Of a stretch of 64,000 bases of DNA, positions 43,381 through 55,035 are shown in pieces. The notes beneath the pieces are model-generated. The model was given only the letters and a program-made list of their open reading frames with translations, searched no databases and was not told the origin of the DNA. The position numbers and the translations under genes are program-made. Origin of the DNA: Sacculina carcini (Eukaryota; Arthropoda; Thecostraca; Sacculinidae); the NCBI GenBank assembly GCA_916048095.2, contig OU696573.1, forward strand, positions 6,132,918 through 6,196,917, in the 5' to 3' direction. The first letter of the stretch is position 1. Each line of letters starts with the position of its first letter.

Positions 43381-43795
43381 CCACAGCTAGCATTTGTTTC
43401 CTCCAAGGACTATTTAGTATGTATTAGTCCTCAACATTCGGGGCCCCCTGGCCGGGGTGTAAGGGGGACGGTTGCTACGTCTCTGGTCCCTGTTGTGGTG
43501 ATGCAGGGGGTTGTGCAGTGCGCACCACTGGGGCAATGCGCGCCATAGTACAGTTGTTTGCGCAGAACGTTCGTGTGTTTGTTGGTGAAGGTGTTTTAGT
43601 GGGCAATGTTGCGTTGTGATTGTGTTGAGTTGTGATACCTTACTTTTTACATGAATTGAAGTACACGCGCTGTTTTAATTCATTCAAATGGCTTCTTGTT
43701 GGCGCGCGTGGTGCTGCAATGCTCCTGCGCGCCCGTCTTCTTATACGTATTATGTATTATATGTTGGACGCGTTTACAATTTTATATTATATATA
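43381..43795. other. Intron 3 segment without recognised feature
   Basis: A GC-rich patch (GGGGCCCCCTGGCC near 43441) with GGGGG runs suggests debris of a hAT-type element, but no inverted ends were found. No coding match. Confidence 0.3.
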
Positions 43796-45129
43796 CAGGG
43801 TGATCTGAAAGTAACTTCTTATCTCTAAATACTCACAGTTTATTCAAATTCAGTAATATTTTTCTCAATTTTTGTGTGTATGTTACTTAATGTTTGGCAA
43901 TTTAATTTGTTTCTTTTTCTTTTCAGATATGTTTGAAATTTCAAAGCCCTTCAAAAATTAGGACGTCTTAGGACGTCTTACTGTACAGGAACGTGCCCAG
44001 ATAGCTGCACGTTACGAAGTTTGGAAATCCATTGTTGAAGTTCAAAGATGGTGGAGAACCATTAATGGAAAACATGCTCAAATTGACCCAAAGACGATCA
44101 AGAATTGTCATGCAAAACTAATGGCCACAAGATCTGTTAGTGATGCTCAAAGAAGCGGTCGCCCTTCCAAATTCAGAGAGCCTATGGTAGTGCAAGCTGT
44201 TCAAGAAATGTTTAGCAGTAGTCCGCAGAAGTCAATTCGACAAGCAGCAAGAGAAAGTGGACTTTCCTTTCACTGTGTACGTAATGTGCTCATAAATGAG
44301 CTTAAATGGCGTGCTTAGAGGCCACACTACTGCCAGGCACTGTCTGCCGAAGACTGCGACATTCGTATGGAGTTTGGAGAGATGATGTTGGCTTGGATTA
44401 GAGATTGGCCAGACCTCTTAAAAATATTTTCTGGAGTAAGAAGCTGTATTCCACATAGGTGGGTTTGTATATCGTCATAACTGCCACTACTGGGCGGAAA
44501 AAGATCCTCGTGTTACCAGTGAAAAAATGCAGAATCGACCAAAGATAACAGTATGGTTTGGAATGACTTCTGATAGGTTTGTGGGTCCCTTCATCTTTCA
44601 TGATAGCATGAATGCTGAAAGATACCTCACCATGCTGAGAGATGAAGTTTGACAAATTATCAGTGCCTGGGATAATATTGAAGATTTAATTTTTATGCAA
44701 GATGGAGCTCCTCCACACTTTGCTATTGTTATTCGTGAATGGCTAAATGACCAATTTCCTGGAAAATTTATGGGTCGTCGTGGTTCACACGAATGGCCAG
44801 CCAGAAGTCCTGACTTAACACCTTGTGACTTTTTTCTTTGGGGCTGGTTAAAAGAACAAGCCTACTCAACCAAACCAAGAAATTTGGAAGAACTTGAAGA
44901 GAGAATACGTGAAGTTATGAGTTCCATCCCGCAGGATTTTCTTGTGAAATCAGTTTATGCAGTTCATGATCGTCTTGTTAAGCTGGTGGCGAATGATGGT
45001 GCCCATTTTGAATTTTAAATATAACTCCATGCAATATATTTTCTTCTCATATTCATTAATTGGAGAAATTACGCTTCAAAAATATACTATTGTTATCTTA
45101 AAATAAGGAGTTACTTTCGGATCACCCTG
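43796..45129 (+). mobile_element. Mariner/Tc1-superfamily element, inactive
   Basis: The 1334-bp element has ~26-bp inverted ends: CAGGGTGATCTGAAAGTAAC at the left and the complement of GTTACTTTCGGATCACCCTG at the right, with two mismatches. It is flanked by TA on both sides (43794-43795 and 45130-45131), the superfamily's target. It carries one decayed transposase. Its right end lies only 58 bp before the candidate SCYL2 exon at 45188. Confidence 0.88.
43928..45018 (+). pseudogene. Mariner/Tc1-superfamily transposase, broken
   Basis: The N-terminal DNA-binding part (LTVQERAQIAARYEVWKS, then RSGRPSKFREPMVVQAV and SIRQAARESGLSFHCVRNVL) shows two helix-turn-helix units. The catalytic domain continues after stops at 43961, 44316 and 44650 and frame changes near 44440. 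The second catalytic Asp is in MQDGAPPHF, and the third block is WPARSPDLTPCDFFLWGWLK. The first catalytic Asp region, expected just before EAVFHIGG, is disrupted by a short insertion at about 44430-44440. It is therefore dead. The DGAPPH/SPDLTPCDFFLWG type is common in arthropod and other invertebrate genomes. Confidence 0.85.
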
Positions 45130-45187
45130 TATATGTATATATATATATATATAGCTTTGAAGCACTGGTTGTTTGTGTTTGGTACAG

Positions 45188-45305
45188 ACAAGTGCACGCA
45201 TCGACGCTGGCGCATGCCTCAGGCGCTGAGTTGACATCAATGAGTGCCACGGCTTCGTATTCAATCTCGTCGGACGTCAACCAGGCAAGCATCGGCAGCC
45301 GTCTT
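45188..45305 (+). CDS. SCYL2: Candidate SCYL2 exon, Ser/Ala-rich linker
   Basis: After the acceptor TTTGGTACAG the frame reads (Q)QVHASTLAHASGAELTSM, then SATASYSISSDVNQASIGSR and Leu, ending at donor GTGTGT. Entry phase 2 and exit phase 0 are exactly those needed to join the exon at 33374-33435 to the terminal exon at 55036 with canonical GT-AG sites. Its GC and third-position pattern resemble the other exons, not the AT-rich surroundings. Sequence homology is weak: QASIGSRL then MFRDLG fits the QQIDKVFNNIG place of SCYL2 only loosely. The - strand is also open here, so the call is an inference. Confidence 0.5.
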
Positions 45306-45599
45306 GTGTGTTCAGTTCGGTTCAGTTCAGAATAATGTATTGCCAAATTTATCCATATATCAATTAAGAATTAAACACCATTCATCTATGTGTATGTATG
45401 CGTGTGTTCGTGTGCGTATGTGTATGTGTGTGTGTGTTCTCACCAAGTTGTTCTCACCGAGTATATTTTCGCAGCAATGGGGCAAGAGCTCGTCTTCCCC
45501 GCTTGCAATTGCCATAACTATCTTTCATGTTTTCATTATGTTCTGGTTTGTGATATAGGCACGAATTTGGTTCCAATCTTTGATGTTTCGTTTTGGAAA

Positions 45600-46330
45600 G
45601 CTATATTTCTCTATATGTATTTAATCCGATTCTGAATATGTTTTTTTTGTTATTTCCTGGTATATATGTTGCCGATTTGAGTAATGTTGCGTGTTCAATG
45701 TTATTTTCCGGTTAGGTATCATAATTAGGTCTTCCTTTGTCTTCTTTGTTCCAATGTGGTCAATTTTAGTTGTTACAACCTTTCCTGATAGTTCATTTTT
45801 TGCTATTCGGGCACCATTTTGTAAAAGCCTTTTGCACTTTTTCAATTTTCATTTTGTGTTTTTCCATGTGTGGTAAACACACAACAAAAATGATTGTATT
45901 ATGTCCAAATCATCAGTAAAAGCCGTGTCCAATTCTGATGTTTCGTCAAAAAAAACCTGGAAAGTGTATTCTCTTGAACCCATTGATTCATGTAATTTTT
46001 ATCAGCAGTGTCATAAGTCTTGACCTCCATGATTTCAGTGATCCGTTCGCGCTCAAATTTTGTATGTCGACTTCCTTACAGTTATAATCTCCTACAATTG
46101 TCATGTGTTTATACTTGTTCATCAGATAGCATAGTTCGTTCAGAACCTTACTGAGCATTTCTTCAAACTCATTCGGTTTCCAGGAACTAATTACTGGCGG
46201 AGCATATACTGTTATAAAGTGTTTGACACTTTCCAAAAGTTTTAGCTCTAGCATTATTAACTCTACCTTGTTTCCAATATACATCGCATTTGTATTAGTA
46301 TAGTTTATTGTCATCACCATTACTCCCCTT
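45600..46330 (-). pseudogene. LINE endonuclease fragment
   Basis: The frame 46320-45988 encodes VMTINYTNTNAMYIGNKVEL, LKLLESVKHFITVYAPPVIS and HMTIVGDYNCKEVD, an apurinic-type LINE endonuclease core with the GD-N motif. After a frame change it continues INGFKRIHFPGFF and SELDTAFTDDLD toward 45900, the expected later endonuclease motif. A Lys-rich stretch at 45845-45621 may be the following linker. No reverse transcriptase follows. It is an old fragment, antisense to SCYL2 in intron 4. Confidence 0.6.
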
Positions 46331-46404
46331 CGTGTGTGCGTGTGTGTATGTGGGCGTGTATGTGTATGCGTCTATGTGTGCGTGCGTGTATTTGTGTGCA
46401 TGTT

Positions 46405-46410
<6 letters not shown>

Positions 46411-46472
<62 letters not shown>
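46411..46472. repeat. (TA)n microsatellite
   Basis: TA tract directly abutting the 3' terminus of Helitron C. The GT-rich segment at 46330-46410 precedes it. Confidence 0.9.
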
Positions 46473-46473
<1 letters not shown>

Positions 46474-49172
46474 TAGCATTTAAACCCGCCCGTTGTGCGG
46501 AACAATTCATAAAAATATTGCAAATTAAAAATAATTAAGGCAAACTCATGAAAACCTTAATCAATTAAAAAGTCTAAATTTCATTATTTTTAATTTTATT
46601 TTGACAAAATATTTTCACTCAGCCCGCCTCATATTTAAACCCGCCCGACGTGAGGAATAATTCAGAACTCGAACACCATCCGTTCTGGTTCTTGAAGTCA
46701 AATCCATTAGTTTTGTATATGAATTCATTCTACACGGTGAAATTGAACGTTTTATTGCTGCCCGCGGGACATTTTTATTTCATAAAAATGAGCCATCGCT
46801 TCGTTTGCGTTTGAAGCCCCTGATCAATGAACCAGCGAACCATGAACCAGCGCAATTGTGTCACCTCATATTCAAGCATACATACACAGACAGACAGATA
46901 ATTTCTTATTTATGTATATACTAGCATTAAAACCCGCCCGTTGTGCGGAGGAATTCATAAAATGAAATTCATGTTTATAAAAATTGATGCTCATAAAAAA
47001 TATTATAAATTAATAAAGAAAAAAATGAAAACTCATAAGTGTCTTACTCAATAGAAAATTCCAAATGTGAATATTTGTTATTTATTTTGACATAATATTT
47101 TCCCTCAACCCGCCTCATATTAAACCCACCCATTGTGCGGAATAATTCAGAACAAAAACACGTAACAAACAATGAAAATTCTAGCATTTCAACCCGCCCG
47201 TCGTGCGAAACTGTTCATACTATTAAATTTGTATTCAATTCATAAGAGAAAAGGAATATGAATTAAAAAAGAGTGGAGTAAACCCATAAAAAGTCTAAAT
47301 TTCCATATTTTCATATTTATTTTCACAAAATAGTTTGCCTAAACCGCCTCATATTTATACATGCCCGTCGTGCTGAATAATTCAGAACTCAGACACGAAA
47401 CAATGAAAAATGACTACACTTTTTCATCATAATGTTTCCAAAGTATTTTTATAACTTAATATCACCGTCTAGCATTGAAACCCGCCAGTTGTGCGGAGCA
47501 ATTCATAAAATGAAATTCATATTTAATTCATAAACATATTGCAAATTAAATAAGAAAACAGATATACTCATTAAAATCTTACTCAATTGAAAAGTCTAAA
47601 TTTAATTATTTTTATTTTTATTTTGACAACATATTTTCCTTTAAGATGGTGAAAAGGCGCTTCCTGCTGCGAAATCCTTCCTTCAAAATCTGAGGTCGAG
47701 GCTCTTCATTACTTAACCACATCATGTTAGATTGCTTGTATGATGGTGGTAACACTATCAATACTATCCACACACACTGAGGCATTACATCCACACACAT
47801 AGCACTATCACTATGATGGTAACACTATCAAAACAATGAAACCTTCTGTCATCTCTATAATTCCAGATTTATGCGTCCGCTAAAACAGCATATTCATATA
47901 TTTGGCATTGCATGATATTACAACCCATATCCTTATGCAACTTGAGCTTATGCAACTTGAAATTAAGCCAAATTATACAGTAAAATTCAGTAGTTAACTT
48001 TGTTCCCAGTAGTATTTTACCCGCCCGTCGGGCGGAACAATTTATGTCTAAATATTGAGGACAAGAAAGCCTTTCTATTCAGTATAGTGTAGCATTAATT
48101 AAACTGTACCCAATAAAACCACACCATCCATGCTTGGAGCTAATACGATGCATTCTTAATTGTGATTGGGCTTCAGTGAAATTTAATCGGTGTATATTCC
48201 TGTGTAATCGCAAGTGCGCATAATAGCTATCAAATTAGTAATATGTGCTTTTGACTTTACACCGCCGTAACTTCCTTCAGATACACCTTGGAAAATTACA
48301 AATTATACCGTATTGTAGAAAACAAGATTTATAGCACGATGGTATAATTTATTTTTATGTGTAACAAATAGTTACTGAGAAATAGTAGAAAAATGAATTT
48401 ATCTTAGTCGCCCGGTGTTCAAGTGTAATTTTGGATGTATTTGAGAATTTGGCCAATTTTACACGTTTTTTGTATCATTTGTGGATATGAATTATAACTT
48501 TTCTTGTAGAAAACAAAATTATCTACACAATAGTATAATTTTTATAGCTGTACCATTGCTGGTTTATGAGGAATAGATAGCGGAAGATTGACCGAAATAT
48601 TCACGTTTTTGTGCTAATTTTGCCTTTTTGACTTTGTCATTTACATTTCACACCGCCATAACTTTTTTTTATACACTTTGGAAAATTAAAAATTATACCA
48701 TGTTGTAGAAAACAAAATTCCCAGCATGATGGTATTATTTATTTAGATGTTTGATAATTAGTTTTTGAGAAATAGAGAATAAAATATAGAAAATCGGACG
48801 CGTGGAGTTTAAATGAAATTTTGAATGTAGATTGAATTTTTTTCCATTTTACATGTTTTATATTCAATTTTTGGGTATGAATTATAGTTTGTTGAGTAGA
48901 ACAGAAAATTTTCTACACAGTAGTATAATTTGTATAGTTGTACCATTGCTGGTTTAGGAGGAGTAGTCTACAGAAAATGGACCAAAATTTTCGCATTTTT
49001 CAGGGTTCATTTTGTCTTTTCACCGCTATAACTTTTTTGGGTTTCATTTTTAAAATTTAAAATTTACTTTAAAGTGTAGACAAGAAAATTTCCAACGTGA
49101 TGGTATATATTGTTAGCGGGTACGCCAAGTGGTGGCCGAGTATTAGCTGATAGAAAATGGACCAAGGAGGGT

Positions 49173-49243
<71 letters not shown>

Positions 49244-49264
49244 GATCTCTTTTATATATATAGA
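46473..49264 (-). mobile_element. Helitron copy C (second of head-to-tail dimer D-C)
   Basis: Read on the - strand, it starts TC at 49264-49263 (TCTATATATATAAAAGAG), followed by a long GT tract, and ends CTAG at 46476-46473. It is followed on that strand by T-A repeats. Its 5' end directly touches the CTAG of copy D. The first module inside the 3' end (46473-46920) is itself bounded by CTAG-like and TATATA ends, so it resembles a ~450-bp mini-element. Hairpin modules recur near 46490, 46640, 46940, 47120, 47200, 47370, 47480 and 48020. Confidence 0.75.
49180..49240. repeat. (CA)n tract at Helitron C 5' end
   Basis: CA dinucleotide run inside the 5' terminal region of copy C. The same place is TCTGTCTGTGTG-like in copies A, B and E, so the tract expanded within the element. 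Confidence 0.85.
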
Positions 49265-52200
49265 CTAGCATTAAAACCCGCCCGTTGTGCGGAAGAATTC
49301 ATAAGAATATTGCAAATTAAAAATAAATAAGGCAAACTCATAAAAACCTTAATCAATTAAAAAGTCTAAATTTCATTATTTTTAATTTACATTTTGACAA
49401 AATATTTTCACTCAGCCCGCCTCATATTTAAACCCGGCCGACGTGCGGAATAATTCAGAACTCGAACACCATCCGTTCTGGTTCTTGAAGTCAAATCCAT
49501 TAGTTTTGTATATGAATTCATTCTACACGGTGAAATTGAACGTTTTATTGCTGCCCGCGGGACATTTTTATTTCATAAAAATGAGCCATCGCTTCGTTTG
49601 CGTTTGAAGCCCCTGATCATTGAACCAGCGAACCATGAACCAGCGCAATTATGTCACCTCATATTCAAGCATACATACACAGACAGACAGATAATTTCTT
49701 CTTTATGTATATATAGCATTAAAACCGCATTAAAACCCGCCCGTTGTGCGGAACAATTCATAAAAATATTGCAAATTAAAAATAAATAAGGCAAACTCAT
49801 GAAGACCTTAATCAATTAAAAAGTCTAAATTTCATTATTTTTAATTTTATTTTGACAAAATATTTTCACTCAACCCGCCTCATATTTAAACCCGCCCGAC
49901 GTGAGGAAAAATTCAGAACTCGAACACCATCCGTTCTGGTTCTTGAAGTCAAATCCATTAGTTTTGTATATGAATTCATTCTATACGGTGAAATTGAACG
50001 TTTTATTGCTGCCCGCGGGACATTTTTATTTCATAAAAATGAGCCATCGCTTCGTTTGCGTTTGAAGCCCCTGATAATTGAACCAGCGAACCATGAGCCA
50101 GCGCAATTCTGTCACCTCATATTCAAGCATACATACACAGACAGACAGATAATTTCTTCTTTATGTATATATATAGCATTAAAACCCGCCAGTTGTGCGG
50201 AGCAATTCATAACATGAAATTCATATTCAATTCATAAAAAATATGGAAAAATATAAATGAAATAGGGTACACTCATAAAAATATTAATCAATTGAAAATT
50301 ATAAGTTTAATTATTTTTATTTCGACACAATATTTCCCCTCAGTCCGCCTCAGTCATTTTTAAACCCGCCCGTCGTGCTGAATAATTCAGAACTCGAACA
50401 CGATCCGTTCTGCATCTTGAAGTCAAATCCATTGGTTTTGTGTATGGATTAATTCTACAGGGTAAATTGAACGTTCTATTGTCTATAGTTGCTGCCCGCG
50501 GAACATTTTTATTTTAAAAAAAAAAACTGTTTTTAAATGAACCATTTGAAAAAATGATCTAAAAACACTTTTTTAAACCCACCCGTCGTGCGGAACAATT
50601 CATACAATAAAATTCATATCAAATCCATAAAATATAATGAATACAAATTGAAAAGCAAAAAATGTAACCTATAAATATCTTAACCAATAGAAAAGTCTAA
50701 ATGTGAATATTTTTGTTCTTATTTTGACAAATATTATCCCTCAACCCGCCTGATATATAAATCTGCCCGTCGTGTGGTATAATTCAGAACACAAACACGA
50801 AACAAACAATGAAAGATGATGAAATCTTTTCATCAGACTGTTTCCAAACTATATTTATTACTTAACATCATTCCCCAATATCATTTGCTTAAGTACTATT
50901 TCACTTTTATCGCTATAATATTTATTGTTAAAATTTATATATTTTCCGCTATCATTAAAACCCAATATAACCTGAGTCAAACCTACCCAACCCAACCCAA
51001 CCATTCAATCTTGACCGCTCTCAGCCTAGTCTGAGGTGATTTAACTTATTAGTTTGTGATCACAAAATATACTGATGCGATCATAATTTGTAATCAGAAG
51101 ACTGAGATTATCTACCCCAGGGGTCCCAAACACGCGGCCCACCAATACTTTTCTCTCAACCCGCCAATATAGTATCGGGACCAAACTGTAAGGTAGCTAA
51201 ATTCACATTTGTTGCATAATGCGATATAATTTTACACCATTATCATATTATCTCATAATTCCCGGTTAATGCTTCCACTAATGCATCATATTCATACAGT
51301 TGTTATTTTTTGGATTACATCGATAATGCAGCCCTTGATATTACAGCCGATATTATATTATGCAATCTATATTCTGCTACGTATTATTCCTAATACATAT
51401 ATCATCAGATCGCAAAATATATTTAAAGGTTCACATCATTCTCCAAAATCATTTGCTTAAGAGCTATTCTACTTTTATCGCTAGAATATTTACTGCTAGC
51501 AAAATATCATATACCTCGCTATCATTTAAACCCACTCTTTATAGATACATTTAATTCGCCCGTCGTGCGGAACAGTTCATAAAATATAATTAATATTCAA
51601 TTCATAAAAAAATTAGTGCAAATTGAAAAAGAAAAACAAACCCACAGGAAAGTTTTAGCTAATATAAAAGTCTAAATGTAAAATTTATGTTTCAATTTAG
51701 AAAACATGTTTTTCCACAACCCGCCTCATATTTAAAGCTGCCCGTCGTGCGGAATAATTCAGAACTCAAACACGAAACAAACACAAAGAAAATTGATGAA
51801 AAACGACCAATAGAAAAGTCAAGTTTGTAAATTCTTGTTTTAATTATTGACGATGATTTTCCCTCAACACTGCTCAAATTCACACCCGTCCTTCGTGTGT
51901 AGTAATTCAGAAGTGGAACAATATCAAAACAATGAAACATCTCTATAATTCCAGATTAATGCTTCCTCTAAAACATCATATGCATATACTTGGCATTGCA
52001 TGATATTACAACCCGTATCCTTATGCAACTTGAGCGTATACAACTTGAAGTTAAACCAATTAAATTACACAGTAAAATTCAGTAGCTTACTTTGTTCCAA
52101 GTAGCATTTTACCCGCCCGTCGTGCGGAACATTTGATGTGTAAATATTGAGGACAATAAAGACTTTCTATTCAGTATAGTTTAGCATTAATTAAACTGTA

Positions 52201-53616
52201 CGCAATAAAACCACACCATCCATGCTTGGAGATAATATGATGCATTCTTAATTGTGATTGGGCTTCAGTGAAATTTAATCGGTGTATATTCCTGTGTAAT
52301 CGCAAGTGCGCATAATAGCTGTCAAATTGGCAATATGTCCTTTTGAATTTACACCGCCGTAACTTCCTTCAGATACCCTTTGGAAAATTAAAATTATACC
52401 GTATTGTAGAAAACAAGATTTCTAGCACGATGGTATAATTTATTTTTATGTATAACAAATAGTTACTGAGAAATAGTAGAAAAATTAATTAATTTTAGTC
52501 GCCCGGTGTTCAAGTGTAATTTTGGATGTATTTGAGAATTTTGCCAATTTTACACGTTTTTTGTACCATTTGTGGGTATAAATTATAGCTTATATTGTAG
52601 AACACAAAATTCTCTACACAGTAGTATATTCCTGTGTAATCGCAAGTGCGCATAATAGCTGTCAAATTGGCAACATGACATTTTGACTTTACACCGCCGT
52701 GACTTCCTTTAGGTTTACTTTGGAAAATTAACAATTATACCGTATTGTAGAAAACAAAATTTTTAGCACAATGGTATAATTTATTTTAATGTGTGACAAA
52801 TAGTTACTGAGAAATAGTAGAAAAATGAATTAATTTTAGTCGCCCGGTGTTCAAGTGAAATTTTGGATCTATTTGAGAATTTTGCCAATTTTACACGTTT
52901 TTTGTATCATTTGTGGGTATAAATTATAACTTTTATTGTAGAACACAAGATTATCTACACAATAGTATAATTTTTATAGCTGTACCATTGCTGGTTTATG
53001 AGGAATAGATAGTGGAATATTGAGCAAAATATTCACGTTTTTGTGTGCTAATTTTGCCTTTTTAACTTTGTCATTTACACTTCACACCGCCGTAACTTTT
53101 TTTTAATACACTTTGTAAAATTATAAATTATACTGTGTTGTAGAAAAGAAAATTCCCAGCATGATGGTATTATTTATTTAGATGTGTGATAATTATTTTT
53201 TGAGAAATAGAGAAAAAAGTATAGAAAATTTGACGCGTGGAGTTTAAATAAAATTTTGAATGTAGATTGAATTTTTTTTCCATTTTACATGTTTTATATT
53301 CAATTTTGGGTATAAGTTATAGTGCGTTGAGTAGAAGATAAAATTTTATACACAGTGGTATAATTTGTATAGTTGTACCATTGCTGGTTTAGGAGGAGTA
53401 GTCTTCAGAAAATCGACCAAAATTTTCGCATTTTTTAGGGTTCATTTGGTCTTTTCACCGCAATAACTTTTTTTGGTTTTATTTTTAAAATGTAAAATTT
53501 AGTGTTAAGTGTAGACAAGAAAATTTCCAACATGATGGTATAAATTTTCAGCGGGTACGCCCAGTGGTGGCCGAGTATTAGCTGATAGAAAATGGACCAA
53601 GGATGGTGAACACACA

Positions 53617-53681
<65 letters not shown>

Positions 53682-53702
53682 GATCTCTTTTATATATATA
53701 GA
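49265..53702 (-). mobile_element. Helitron copy D (first of dimer D-C)
   Basis: Read on the - strand, it starts TC at 53702-53701 with A upstream (T at 53703 on the + strand) and ends CTAG at 49268-49265, abutting copy C. The 3' half (49265-51900) is nearly identical to the 3' half of copy A in opposite orientation, including the rare variant CGGCCGACGTGCGG. The 5' half is closer to copy C. Two tandem ~450-bp 3' modules (49265-49710, 49735-50175) are present. A (CA)n run lies at 53618-53680. No coding function. Confidence 0.75.
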
Positions 53703-53819
53703 TATACATATTATTTTGTTTTTGTTTAATTTTTTTTTTAATATGTTTTTTCCCTTATATATACACATACATACATATACATCTATATACACACATATAT
53801 TACTACGTCTTCTTATAAT

Positions 53820-54545
53820 AATAATTGTGAAGGCAAGGTTCCTAAATTAACATGCCCATCCCTACTATTTATATTTACATTATTTATTATGTAGGCGGCT
53901 TCTACTGTTTTTCTTTCAGATTTTTTCCCACATTCAGCTACAACTTCCACCTTTTCCCAGTTGGGTAAGTATAGGACTCAGCGGTGGACAGAACAGTGGA
54001 CTCGCAGAACAGTGGACTCGCAATGGGCTCACCGCTGAGTCCTATTCTAGCCAATCTTTACATGGAAAATCTCGAAATGTCTCAGTGTCGTAACATCATA
54101 AGAAAAGATGCGGTATGGCTTAGATACGTAGATGACGTGCTCGTAATTGCGCCAAAATCAATTGATTTAAATAACAAGTTGAACGAGCTCAACAGGGTGT
54201 GCGAAAATGTACAATTCACAATAGAGTATGAAAAATAAGAAAAAATTTCATTTCTCGATGTGCTAATATCCAACGCAAATGGTCAAATGGTATTTGATGT
54301 ATACAGGAAACCGACTGCCAAAAATGACAAAATTCATGCCTTGTCGTGTCATTCAGAGTCAATGAAATCAGGAATGATTATAGGAGAGTTCTTAAGGGCT
54401 CTGAGAATATGTAGTTCCGAAAAGCTCAGTAATGAAATGAAAAAGATCATGCAAATATTCCAGGATTTGAAGTACACATCAGCATTCATAATCAAATGCA
54501 AAAGGAAAGCGCAAAAAATACACCATATGTATGTTGTGTTGTCTT
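53820..54545 (+). pseudogene. Penelope-like element, rearranged RT with inverted endonuclease piece
   Basis: On the + strand, SGLAMGSPLSPILANLYMEN, then VWLRYVDDVLVIAP with catalytic YVDD at about 54124-54138, a stop at 54236-54238, then SFLDVLISNANGQMVFDVYR and LRALRICSSEKLSNEMKK. These are RT motifs 4 to the C-terminal region of Penelope-like elements. On the - strand at 53975-53820, WEKVEVVAECGKKSERKTVE, then AAYIINNVNIN and GHVNLGTL resembles the end of the GIY-YIG endonuclease of the same family. The two meet at a 14-bp inverted repeat (53974-53987 and 54022-54035), so the copy is a foldback rearrangement. Confidence 0.75.
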
Positions 54546-54663
54546 CCGTGCTGTATGTCTGCTGTGCTATCTTATTCAATATGTATGTGTGTGTGTATTT
54601 TTTTGTTTTTGAGTATGTAAACGTGGGTGTATGTTTGTGTTTGTGCGTATATGTACTAGTATG

Positions 54664-54718
<55 letters not shown>

Positions 54719-54773
54719 GGTAAGTGAGTGTTCGTGATTGTGTATGCGTATGACTCTTGTGCTTGATCGTGTG

Positions 54774-54849
<76 letters not shown>
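54546..54849. repeat. GT-rich region with two long (GT)n tracts
   Basis: (GT)n tracts at about 54664-54707 and 54774-54849 are separated by GTATGTATGTAGG-type sequence. Open frames on either strand here (Cys/Val or His/Thr repeats) are microsatellite translations, not genes. Confidence 0.9.
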
Positions 54850-54851
<2 letters not shown>

Positions 54852-54905
54852 CGCTTTTGAGACCCTCGGGTGAAAAGCGCGATATAAATGTCTTAATGTA
54901 ATGTG
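54850..54905 (+). mobile_element. LINE 3'-tail remnant
   Basis: GAGCGCTTTTGAGACCCTCGGGT...AAAAGCGCGATATAAATG, then TAATGTAATG. GCGCTTTT and AAAAGCGC form a stem. This layout (a stem followed by ATATAAAT and a short tandem tail) is the 3' end of CR1/L2-type LINEs. The same layout occurs in reverse at 62990-63045, beside the CR1 fragment at the window end. Confidence 0.5.
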
Positions 54906-55035
54906 TGTGTGCGTGTGTGTGTGTGTGTGTGTGCAATCGTCTGTTGTCAATCCTCTGTTGTCTCAAGTGACTATTTGAATGTGCGTGTTTGTGCTTGTGT
55001 GCGTGTGCGTGTGGATGTGTGTGATTTGCTTGCAG

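Noticed and set aside
45122..45346. Open frame on the - strand over the candidate exon
   Set aside because: It includes mariner terminus and TA-repeat codons and has no splice logic. The + strand reading fits SCYL2 phases.
35210..53702. A simple inverted segmental duplication of 35-43 kb onto 46-54 kb
   Set aside because: The 3' halves of A and D are nearly identical, but B and C, and the 5' halves, are clearly more diverged and differ in length. Separate Helitron dimers with later recombination fit better.
54349..54966. Long His/Thr-repeat frame on the - strand
   Set aside because: It is produced by (CA)n tracts, and the + strand Penelope RT accounts for its C-terminal part.
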